Source: Beroe ovata (lineage: Eukaryota; Ctenophora; Nuda; Beroida; Beroidae). From it: DNA of 15,913 nt. The DNA is taken from assembly GCA_946803715.1 (NCBI GenBank), contig CAMPET010000027.1:328634-344546 (forward strand), given 5' to 3'. Below are positions 8,668 through 15,913 of the stretch, one piece after another; the first letter of the stretch is position 1, and every line of letters starts with the position of its first letter. Made by a program: the position numbers and the translations under genes. The notes beneath the pieces were generated by a model that ran no database searches, was not told where the DNA came from, and worked only from the letters and a program-made list of their open reading frames with translations.

Positions 8668-9119
8668 TTGTGATGCCCTTGTAGAGTCTGTTTACATTCA
8701 CCGTGTTTGTACATGCACCCTAGGTTCACTATTGTTTACACAATCTAATCAAGTTCTGATGATGTCTTTGTACTAATTGGCGTCCTACAATAACCGGGTC
8801 ATGTCATGAGTACTTACTATCATATCACAGTGCTGCAGCAGTACTGCACACGACATTAGTCTAATCAGTGTGTGTGAGTGTGATAAGATCAGTGCGAGTG
8901 TGTTGTCCCTCATTAAATACCTCCTTCCTGTGCCGCCTCTTTGATCTTACATCTCATGAGAGTATTTACATTTTGCACCTGCAGCTGTCCATACCCTTTT
9001 CTTGAGACCGGCCGACAGTCACCAGCGTCGATTGTTCTGATAATTTGTTCCAAATTCTTCTTGTCATGAGAGCCAGATTCTTCCTAAAAATGATATGAGA
9101 GCCATTGAGGAATTTCAAT
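8668..9119. other. Gene-free stretch
   Basis: No gene supported. The sequence is ordinary, with a TG-rich patch around 8867-8905. Confidence 0.5.
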
Positions 9120-9247
9120 TTCGGTCGAAGTAGTCGCTTTGAACGTTCTGATAGGTCCGCAACGTTGAAAATTCAGCGCGCTCAATCCCTAGCTACTACG
9201 CGCGCGATCTGAAGAAATAACGCTCCGCGCGCTACGTACATGACACG
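9120..9247. promoter_or_regulatory. CpG-dense block
   Basis: I counted about 18 CpG dinucleotides in roughly 130 bases, around twice what the local C and G content predicts, while most of the window is poor in CpG. The core, 9176-9232, holds CGCGCGCG and two GCGCGC strings around AT-rich spacers. Such islands often mark unmethylated promoters in animals. No start codon or ORF is convincingly linked, so this may be a distal promoter or an untranslated first exon. Confidence 0.45.
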
Positions 9248-10130
9248 AACTATAATGACATTCTCAGTGAGCCTCGGGGGTGATGGAATGTGTCTCCTCT
9301 AATTTGCACCACCATACCCTAAACCTTATCTGTGTTTCATTTCACTTAATTAGACAGGGAGAGAGGGTAATATTATTCATTCTTGCGACCGGTTAAATAT
9401 GGTTCAGGTTGGTATTCGGATAGAAATATTTATATTCATCTGTCGCTGAAGGCGACATTCAGATTCAAGACAAAATATCGTGTAAGAGAATGTGTGTGTG
9501 TGTTTGTGGCATCACAAAACTGATTCAATTCTATCAAGTATATTCTGAATTTTGAAAGTGGGTTGTGATGGATGTTTCCAAGTGGTAAGCATACAAAATG
9601 GGCGTGCTAATAAATTCTGAAATTTGTCCCTGATAGAATAATAACTAACATACTTTGATCGGTAAATGACAATGCGCGTTTTCATTAAATATTTAAAAGG
9701 TAAATGTGTTTCGAACGCTCATGACATGAACGCCTATTTGATCATCATTGTTGGAGGATCTCTCAAAATATTTGCCTATTTGAAAGCTTTTGAACATATT
9801 ATCAAGTTCTCCCTCCTCTTCTCTTCTCTGGTCGAGTCTGGCTCTATAAATATCAATTTATACGTGCCGTATGTTGCTGTCCATAATGGATTTTAGAGCT
9901 CGAGCTAATACATTCACACCATGTTCCATTTACCTTGTTCCATTATGTTTTCATACTCTCTCTCCCTCTCTCTCTCTGTTTCTATCATTTTAACTTCCCA
10001 TTACTCTCCTCCCCCCTCTCCAGCTACTGTAGTTCATGCTACTGCTTTTGACCGTGGTGTCCTCTCTTTGTTTGACCATGCTCCTTCGCGTGCTCCTTTT
10101 GTTCCCGAGTCTGTGCGTTTTAACACTTGC
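9248..10130. other. Gene-free stretch with TG and CT patches
   Basis: No gene supported. A 6-base hairpin, TGTCGC against GCGACA with a 5-base loop, lies at 9441-9457. A TG run is at about 9490-9502 and a CT-rich patch at 9956-9980. The 76-codon frame 9666-9896 starts with a real ATG but has no recognisable feature. Confidence 0.5.
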
Positions 10131-10316
10131 ATGACGTGTGTGTGTGTCTGTGTGTCTGTGTGTGTCTGTGTGTGTGTCTGCAGTCTGTGTGTTTGTGTAT
10201 GTATGAGTATGTTTGGGTGTGACTGCGTCTGTGTGTGTCTGTGTGAGGACCGAGGATGGGCACTTCTTTTGTGTGTATTTGTGTGTATGTGTGTGTTAGA
10301 ATGTGGTCATGCGCTG
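10131..10316. repeat. Compound TG-rich satellite
   Basis: Interrupted (TG)n with repeated TGTC and TGTGTTTG variants over about 185 bases. It keeps a frame open (within 9921-10322) that translates mainly to alternating Cys and Val, an artefact of the TG repeat and not a protein. Confidence 0.9.
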
Positions 10317-10386
10317 TGTTAGCCTAGTTATGCCCGACTCACTAATATGCGGATATAACCCTTGTTCTAGCTCGACTTTTAGCTCA

Positions 10387-10476
10387 GCCAATCACAGTCA
10401 TTCTCCATATTCTCAGTCAGCCAATCACATTGCAGCATCGCTGTCTCAGCCAGTCAGAGAGTCCCTGGGTGAGTCA
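10387..10476. promoter_or_regulatory. Three phased CCAAT-type boxes and an AP-1 site
   Basis: CAGCCAATCAC occurs twice, with CCAAT at 10388-10392 and 10421-10425, a spacing of 33 bases. A related CAGCCAGTCAG follows 29 bases later (CCAGT at 10450-10454). TGAGTCA, an AP-1 consensus, lies at 10470-10476. NF-Y sites spaced about three helical turns apart are known from animal cell-cycle promoters. A 79-codon Ser-rich frame covers 10303-10542. Whether the block is promoter or coding cannot be settled here, but the phased motifs favour regulation. Confidence 0.45.
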
Positions 10477-11575
10477 TATAGCGAGTCTGAAGTCGGGAGT
10501 AGCGAACTGGGGCATGGTGAGATACACAGTTCCATGCTATGAATTTATACTCGCTCGTGCAGCCGTGCAGTTCACATTATAGTCATGTCTTCCAGGTACA
10601 GTTATGTAATGTTATCTTCAATAAATAGTCCTATATTTTCAACATTTCTTCGCTTCGAAAGTGACATTATAATGGCACGAATTTTGGTCACACAACTGAA
10701 TACCCAGATGAGCAGCTGCTACAGCTGTGTGTGTAATATTCCGGGAATTGTAAACTGATAAGGAATGCTTATCACAGTGTACACTGTACAATGTGTATTC
10801 AATACTTCGCCTCAATAATGGTTGTTCCCATTTGTTACACGAGAGCAATCTATTTGTGCCACTTCCACTTATCAACGTTTTCTGTTTGAATTTTCAATAT
10901 TTATGATACTTTTTCCACGACCGAAATTAGTATTGATATCAGGAGCTGGTTTTATCGATAAGATCTGAAGAAGTTGGTATGAAGATAATATCGAGTGAAG
11001 ATACATTCCTCAATTGCTTTAATTACCTTGGGGCAAGGGCGGGGATAAGTATACACCACTTGAGATCTGCTTTGTGTGTGTGTGTGTGTCTCCAATAATT
11101 CCGACACTATTAACTATTCCCATGTGATAAGTAAGTGTGTGTGTCTCATGTCATGAGGCCCGCTAATATCTCCTCATCTACTTTACTACAGTATCAGCTT
11201 CTCTCTCCTCATCAACTTCTGCCCAGTTCAAGCTGGACTCGAATCGGGAGATAGGAGTGTCCAGTCGTTTATAGATGGTTATTATTGTCCCTAACACCCT
11301 TTGTCCGGTCCATTATTGCTCACTCTTTTTAACACAGACCCACTTTCGAGAGAGAGTTTAAGGGAAGAGAGAGAGGGTTGAATTAACTTATGTGATCAGG
11401 TCAAGTTGATCAATTTGATAACGCTCGGACTTATCGCCATTTGATAGACATTTTTGATCACCATACCTAATTATGGTGGCAATTCTAGCTCCCTTTACCA
11501 GTCCATATACCATGATTCCCCGGCCCCCTCCTGCCCCCTGTCCTTTATATGGTCCTCACTTTATACTAGTACAGA
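10477..11575. other. Gene-free stretch
   Basis: No gene supported. It contains a perfect 14-base palindrome ACAGTGTACACTGT (10774-10787), a (TG) run at 11073-11089 and a purine-rich patch at about 11348-11378. The 78-codon minus frame 10639-10875 is unremarkable. Confidence 0.5.
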
Positions 11576-11587
11576 GTGCGCGCGCAC
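11576..11587. promoter_or_regulatory. Perfect 12-bp palindrome GTGCGCGCGCAC
   Basis: Strictly alternating purine-pyrimidine and self-complementary, so able to form Z-DNA and similar to GC-rich initiator-proximal motifs. It lies 28 bases before the ATG of the signal-peptide ORF at 11616, with AT-rich TATA-like strings (TTTATA) at about 11545 and 11560 ahead of it. Confidence 0.4.
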
Positions 11588-11615
11588 CCACTTACTAAGA
11601 ACCAGGTCCTCTATA

Positions 11616-11759
11616 ATGAGATTACTGTGGATGCTAGCAATTACTGTAATACTGCACTGCATTAGTAGTAGTAGTAGTAGTAGCTCAACCCCCCAGTTTA
11701 ACCGTCAGTATAATATGAACCACTTTACCAGCGGCTGCCCCGCTACTCAACCACTCTAG
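11616..11759 (+). CDS. Candidate small secreted peptide or first exon with signal peptide
   Basis: The frame opens at ATG 11616 with A at -3 and encodes 47 residues before a TAG stop. It starts MRLLWMLAITVILHC: one basic residue, then a hydrophobic core of about 11 residues ending at Cys15, the shape of a cleavable secretion signal. A run of eight serines follows, encoded largely by the (TAG) microsatellite read as AGT. The tail is short and polar, with one cysteine. I do not recognise a family. The frame stays open upstream to 11454, but this ATG is chosen because the hydrophobic signal then sits at the N-terminus. It could be a secreted peptide, exon 1 of a longer protein or a chance frame. 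Confidence 0.25.
   Translation: MRLLWMLAITVILHCISSSSSSSSTPQFNRQYNMNHFTSGCPATQPL
11663..11683. repeat. (TAG)7 microsatellite
   Basis: Seven perfect TAG units. In the frame of the candidate peptide at 11616 it reads AGT and supplies most of the poly-serine run, so length changes would alter serine number without shifting the frame. Confidence 0.95.
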
Positions 11760-11977
11760 TATACTACCAAACTCTCAGTCTAACCACCCCACTCAAACCG
11801 CTTCACTCTGGTAACTGCTTCACTTTCGAAGTTGCCCATCTTCTTCTCAACTATCTTTTCAACATTTATTGTTCCTTTTGGGAAGAGAGAGAGAGAGAGA
11901 GATCCCATGTAGTTTTAGCACTTAGGAGGAATTTCTACTTGACTTTGTTTTTTCTATTTCATCTTGTATTGGGTTCT
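11760..11977. other. Gene-free interval with a (GA) run
   Basis: No gene supported between the two converging candidate frames. A perfect AG run lies at 11884-11902. Confidence 0.6.
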
Positions 11978-12172
11978 TCAACTCCTGCAGGAATGTACGT
12001 TTTCCGACCTTTCCACATTTAATCCACTACTACCTCCGAACAATTCCAGCTCTCCACGATCATTGCTACGATGATGGTCTAACCGCGACGCACCATGCAC
12101 TACATTGTGGGCAGGGGTTAATAATTCCGACACTACAATATTGACAGCGCATACTGCTGCAGCTAACCACAT
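11978..12172 (-). CDS. Candidate first exon with N-terminal signal peptide
   Basis: The frame begins at an ATG (complement of 12170-12172) and runs 64 codons. The N-terminus, MWLAAAVCAVNIVVSELL, looks like a secretion signal with an Ala/Val core; the rest is polar, with His/Arg/Glu and a GGSSG stretch. There is a good 5' splice donor in frame (GAG/GTAGTA, near 12022-12027 on the plus strand), so the exon could end there and the last codons be intron. The promoter-like cluster at 12242-12336 lies 70 to 165 bases upstream on this strand, which is the main contextual support. No family recognised. Chance is a serious alternative. Confidence 0.22.
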   Translation of the reverse strand: MWLAAAVCAVNIVVSELLTPAHNVVHGASRLDHHRSNDRGELELFGGSSGLNVERSENVHSCRS

Positions 12173-12241
12173 CCCCCATTCGTATATTTTAATCTGGACA
12201 ATCTCATTACACCCCGGCCTACCCCTCGCATGACACCAAAT

Positions 12242-12336
12242 GTTACCATGACAACTATCAGTCCAATGAACAAGTCACGTGATGCGCGTCACGTGCAGTT
12301 GCCATGGTAAGCCACGTGGTGCGCGCGTGTCACGTG
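12242..12336. promoter_or_regulatory. X-box pair, CCAAT and four E-boxes
   Basis: GTTACCATGACAAC (12242-12255) and GTTGCCATGGTAAG (12298-12311) each match the palindromic X-box of RFX factors with about one mismatch in the second half site. CCAAT is at 12263-12267. CACGTG occurs four times, at 12276, 12290, 12313 and 12331. GCGCG strings lie between them. RFX factors drive cilium genes in animals. This is the densest regulatory-like block in the window. It could serve the minus-strand frame at 11978-12172, a transcript running rightward, or both. Confidence 0.55.
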
Positions 12337-13079
12337 ATTTAACCCCAAAAACACAGTACCCCCTGCTGTGTGTGTAGATTTGCTTTGGACGGCTGAAGTT
12401 TTTCGAGTGTGTGTGCGTCGAATGTATGCTTTTTCTTCCACTTCCCAGATTTCTGATACACTTTTAATTATGAGCAATTTCCTAATTTGGTATAAACGTC
12501 TCCGCACGAACTGGGGTTAAAGCTTTGCATCTTATACGCATGTAGGAACTATCATGTCCTACAGATTTGTCACGGTGTCCCCTGGCCAATGTGTGTGTAT
12601 GAGTGTTTTTGTTGGTATGTCACTCACTACAGTTTTGACATGCACACTCATAGCGTTCAGAGTCTCAATAAGAATGCGGATATATTCATTTTGTAGCGTA
12701 GTATGTTATGACCAACTCCTAATTCATATGCAGAGATGGGCGGATTACCGTCTTTTTGCGTTGTTAATTGGTGTGCAGAGCTTCGAGTTTGTATTCCACA
12801 TTCCTTGCTATGTTACAATAATCCTGGTTTGCTCGGCCCTAAAACTCAAGCCATACCTCATAACTATTTACTCACTGGAACATTATTTGATTATCTAGGT
12901 TTGCAATAATTTATTCCCACCAATTCATCATCTCCTCGTCTACGGAACACACATTGCCATCATATATACCGCTTGCCCCGTATTACTACCCTCATGGAAC
13001 CTTATCAAAAAGCGTCTCACACGTGTACGATAGGAGCACAGTGACAGCTGCTGTAAGCTGCACCTCACGGGAGTCGATA
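12337..13079. other. Stretch downstream of the promoter-like cluster
   Basis: No gene is firmly supported. A plus-strand ATG at 12554 opens 114 codons (to 12898) with two hydrophobic segments, roughly residues 13-34 and 67-96, which might be membrane spans. The frame is T-rich, which makes hydrophobic codons likely by chance, and a frame this long is expected to occur a few times at random in a window this size. One CACGTG lies at 13020-13025. Confidence 0.4.
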
Positions 13080-13318
13080 AATGAGGATAGGGAGAGTGAA
13101 GGAGGGGAGAGTGGAGGAGATGACAGTGGAGGAGAGGGAAGGGGAGGAGATGAGAGGGGAGGGATGGGAATAGGAGGAGAGAGTGGAGGAGATGAGAGGG
13201 GAGGGATGGGAAGAGGAGGGGAGAGGGGAGTGGAGGGGGAGTGGGGCAGGAGAGGAGAGGAGGGGAGTGGGGCAGAAGAGGGAAAGAGGGTAAGAGAGGA
13301 AAGGTGGGGCGATAACAT
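13080..13318. repeat. Polypurine minisatellite, 42-bp period
   Basis: The plus strand is almost entirely A and G. A diverged direct repeat with a 42-base period is visible (TGAGAGGGGAGGGATGGGAA at 13151 and TGAGAGGGGAGGGATGGGAA at 13193). Plus and minus frames are open for 124, 108 and 144 codons because such DNA has few stops. The plus frame gives a 14-residue Gly/Glu/Arg-rich repeat. I treat these as shadows of the repeat. Long purine tracts can form triplex structures. Confidence 0.85.
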
Positions 13319-13430
13319 GAAATGCTAAAGAGGGTGGTAGAGTGGTGCTTGAGAGAGAAGGAGGGGAAGTGGAGAGAGCAGGCGAGGGAGGAGAGGGTTT
13401 GAAGAGGAAAGAAGTAGGTGTGGTAAAGGG
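13319..13430. repeat. Second purine-rich tract
   Basis: After a short mixed break at about 13315-13328, purine bias resumes with less regular GAGGGAG-type strings. It is probably a decayed continuation of the preceding minisatellite. Confidence 0.6.
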
Positions 13431-14836
13431 GTATTGTGTAAGAGGACGCCTCTTTACTTTCACACCCAGGATTATAAACTCCAGACTGTAGTCGTCCAAC
13501 CCTGCCTAGTCATGGCTGGTGTGGCCATTCACAACAAAACATGCTATCAAAGCAAATACACCGCGTTTTTTCTCAATCTTGCTGATGATGTCATGGTCTA
13601 GCCACTGTGTGTGTGTGTAGCTATGGCCACCATGTGACAACCACTCTATATACGAGGTGGTACACGTGATCACATTCCACTGAACATTGGTCGCCGCCAC
13701 ATTATACCTCCTCATAATACCGTCATGATAATGGTGGGGTTGGATGTGGTTTCTGAGAACCACGTTTAGCACAAGATAGTCCGGAGTCAGCGTATCTATA
13801 AGGCAAGGGACTTATTGTGGAACATCTCTTCTCGATTCAGTGTCTCGACTAAGCCATCTGAAGCTTTCTTGTAGTAGTTCTGGAAGTCATGGGATAAATT
13901 ATGTTAGCATAATTTCCGTGCTGATAGATTAGAATAGGTCCTGATTTCAATCTAGTTCATTGGAAATTTGAACCTAATCTCACTCTAATTCTTCTGAGTC
14001 TTGAACCTTATCAGCCATGTTCGATAATTTGGGATAATTTCATTCTGCCATGTGCTAGTTTAGACCAATGTATCAAATCACTGTAATCACAGAGGTGTGA
14101 TTTTGAAAATTTCATCTCCTTTAGAGCGGCTGACTCAGATTAGACCTGAGAAAATATGAAATGGTATCATGTTGCTTTGTGAGTGCCATGTTGCAGACTG
14201 CCTCTTCAAGGCAGCTACTTCCAACACCCTCCTATAATACTAAAGTTAGTGAGCTGACTTCTGTCATTTAATTCATCCCGTTTCTTGAGTGGCATTATGA
14301 AGGAGCACACGCGCTGTCACTCAATAGAGGGGATCCTACCAAAACCAAGGCTGCTCAGTATGATAATTATATGCCTATCGTGGGTAAACACGGGGCAATT
14401 AGGATGTAGTAGGATTATATCAGTGCAGGTAAACCGAGCTATATCGTGTGTGTTGTCCATGTGCTGGATTTACCAATGATTGGCATGGAAGGAGGGAGAT
14501 GGGCTCTATAATACAGCTCTATATCATGCTTCATCATCATGGTCAATTGTTATCTGAGTTGTAGTGAATTATGAATAAGGAGCTCTCGTCCCAGATTCCC
14601 TAATCATGTGTGGGTATTGCAGAATCACAGCGCTCGCACGTAGCTTTGCGATTGTTTGTTAGACTCGAGAACCATGAGATTTCATGACGGTGGAGTCATA
14701 AAATTTGCGTTCTTCACTGGGTATTTTTCTCCTTCCATACTGGCATGTATCAATGGCATGTGTTTTCTCAGTGAGGCTCAGCTTCAAAGCGCCTGAAACG
14801 TTTACACCTATTTTATCAAGAACAACTTGTTTTCAG
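13431..14836. other. Gene-free stretch
   Basis: No gene supported. It has a TG run at 13606-13618 and a CACGTG at 13663-13668. Frames at 13506-13772 (minus) and 14285-14479 (plus) are short and unrecognised. Confidence 0.5.
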
Positions 14837-15177
14837 TTTGTAAAAAAGCGTCAATTTTTATTAACTTTGAAATAGTTGGTGCCATGCACCAAGCACTTCG
14901 CAAATGGTTCCCTCTCCCTTATCACAGTAGGTGTTACACTTTGACCTGTCACCACACTCACAGAGAGATATGTTGTCATGATATCGTTGCCCGTGTCAAG
15001 GGGAAATTACTTGACAATTACGCGGGAATTGTTCCCATTAGAGGGAATGAGGGCGGTATATTACAGGAAACTAAAGTCCGATTCCAGTTCATGAAATGGT
15101 TGTTTAAAACATGTATATCGGCCTGCAATGTCTTTGTTGTTATCGGTTCACGGTTTACCGCCCCTTTATCTCAATAG
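14837..15177 (+). other. Exon-like open stretch of about 112 codons
   Basis: An open frame follows CTTGTTTTCAG (14826-14836), a plausible 3' splice acceptor, and runs to a stop at 15175-15177. Its composition is less biased than most frames here, with segments such as KGKLLDNYAGIVPIRGNEGG. The apparent start at 14827 is TTG, not ATG, so if coding it would be an internal or last exon, or begin at ATG 14884. No domain recognised. Its length alone is within chance expectation. Confidence 0.15.
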
Positions 15178-15828
15178 AAGTAGGTTTTTACTTCATTGTT
15201 TGTTCATGGCGATGAAAGTTCCCACTTTTAGAGTCTTCTGATGCTAGACAGCCTACTATACTTCTTAATAACTATCTTAGGTTGAATTTGAACTCACAGA
15301 TTTTGCATCAGTTTGCCTGGCTATCCTGTCAAATCAATGAGTGAATCGGTATTCTATCCTGATTGAACCTCGTTATATTGGATTTAAGTCCTTCCACTGC
15401 ATGACATCCTAATTAATGAATCAGCTGCTACTATAACCAGCTTGTCAGCGTGGCTAAGGTGTGTGGGGGGTTTGATTAATCAAGATATATGCGTGTGTGT
15501 CAGGTATATGTTATTAGTCAGGTGACATCTACTCATATGTATATGTACCTTCTCATTCTACATGCTGACGACCGTGAGCAGTAGGTGTCATGAATGTGTC
15601 TTGTTTAATTTGAACTTCTTTCTGTTTTCCTGTGATTTTGCTGAGCCGCTGGCCACATATCACCTCGTCATCATTTACATAATAAGAACTCTTCACATAT
15701 CCTCCCCTTCTCCTCCAGAAGTATGATATGTTCCTTTCTCACAGTCACATGTTCCTTTTCTCATTAACCCGTCCATCCGACCCTTTTCCTCCCTTCTTAT
15801 GGCTGGAAGCAGCCCCTCGTGTCCCCTT
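15178..15828. other. Gene-free stretch
   Basis: No gene supported. A 12-base palindrome TTGATTAATCAA lies at 15472-15483, and a CT-rich patch at about 15700-15795. Confidence 0.5.
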
Positions 15829-15851
15829 ATTGGTCCACGTCATGACACGTG
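15829..15851. promoter_or_regulatory. Inverted CCAAT with E-box
   Basis: ATTGG (15829-15833) is followed by CCACGTCATGACACGTGG, which holds CACGTC (15836-15841) and CACGTG (15846-15851). It is another instance of the CCAAT/E-box pairing seen at 6531-6562 and 8652-8667. Confidence 0.35.
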
Positions 15852-15890
15852 GCATGTGGGTGTGAAGTGTATGCCTGTATAGATCCATGA

Positions 15891-15913
15891 GTGTGTGTGT
15901 GTGTGTGTGTGTG
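15891..15913. repeat. (GT)11 microsatellite at window end
   Basis: The final 23 bases are a perfect GT run that continues to the edge of the window. Confidence 0.97.

Noticed and set aside
9921-10322. 133-codon plus-strand open frame
   Set aside because: Much of it is Cys/Val alternation from the TG satellite, so it is a repeat artefact.
11215-11260. tRNA B-box-like string GATTCGAGTCC on the minus strand (near 11235-11250)
   Set aside because: The flanking bases do not form a T-arm stem, and no A-box or acceptor stem was found.
12554-12898. 114-codon frame with hydrophobic segments downstream of the X-box block
   Set aside because: T-rich frames give hydrophobic residues by chance, and a few frames this long are expected at random in 16 kb. 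Described in the region entry and not called as a gene.
13065-13499. 144-codon minus-strand open frame, the longest in the window
   Set aside because: It is the pyrimidine complement of the purine minisatellite, where stop codons are rare; Ser/Pro/Leu-rich with no motif.

Overview
The window looks like non-coding nuclear DNA from a eukaryote, most likely an invertebrate animal. The signs are dinucleotide microsatellites of the (AC)/(GT) class throughout, G homopolymers, a (TAG) run, long single-strand purine and pyrimidine tracts, vertebrate-style transcription-factor sites (CCAAT, CACGTG, CArG, X-box) and no long open frames. A sponge or another marine invertebrate is a guess only; nothing in the sequence fixes the taxon. 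I found no bacterial operon, rRNA, tRNA, CRISPR array, transposase or reverse transcriptase. The longest open frames (about 100-145 codons) lie in low-complexity tracts or are no longer than chance allows in this much sequence. The window begins in (AC)20 and ends in (GT)11, as expected for a contig that stopped at microsatellites on both sides.

Layout. 1-2100: microsatellites, a pyrimidine-rich tract at 590-895, a perfect CRE palindrome touching an ATG near 1393-1407, and two perfect AT-rich palindromes, one containing a CArG box. 2100-3600: unremarkable, with a pair of CACGTG boxes and a bZIP-like inverted repeat. 3609-5343: the most structured part of the window. A block of about 100-bp repeats rich in TGACG/CGTCA, arranged as nested inverted pairs, leads into a TATA-like/AATAAA segment that resembles the core of an LTR. 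From 3726 onward this is duplicated in tandem with an 815-bp period. The first 515 bases after the fifth position are identical between the copies, and nearly all differences fall in the last third.

5344-9110: no gene seen, but short promoter-like clusters occur near 6531-6562, 7612-7668 and 8652-8667. 9120-9240: a CpG-dense block. 9240-11560: a TG-rich satellite, then three CCAAT-type boxes and an AP-1 site at 10387-10476. 11560-12340: the best candidate gene neighbourhood. It has a short signal-peptide ORF on the plus strand (11616-11759), a possible signal-peptide first exon on the minus strand (11978-12172), and a compact promoter-like cluster at 12242-12336 (two X-box-like motifs, one CCAAT, four CACGTG). 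13080-13430: a purine-only tract with a 42-bp period. 13430-15913: little of note except an exon-like open frame at 14837-15177 and a final CCAAT/E-box cluster.

How parts may work together: CACGTG occurs about 15 times in the window, several times beside a CCAAT box. This suggests a recurring regulatory module, but no target gene can be named. All gene calls here are tentative.
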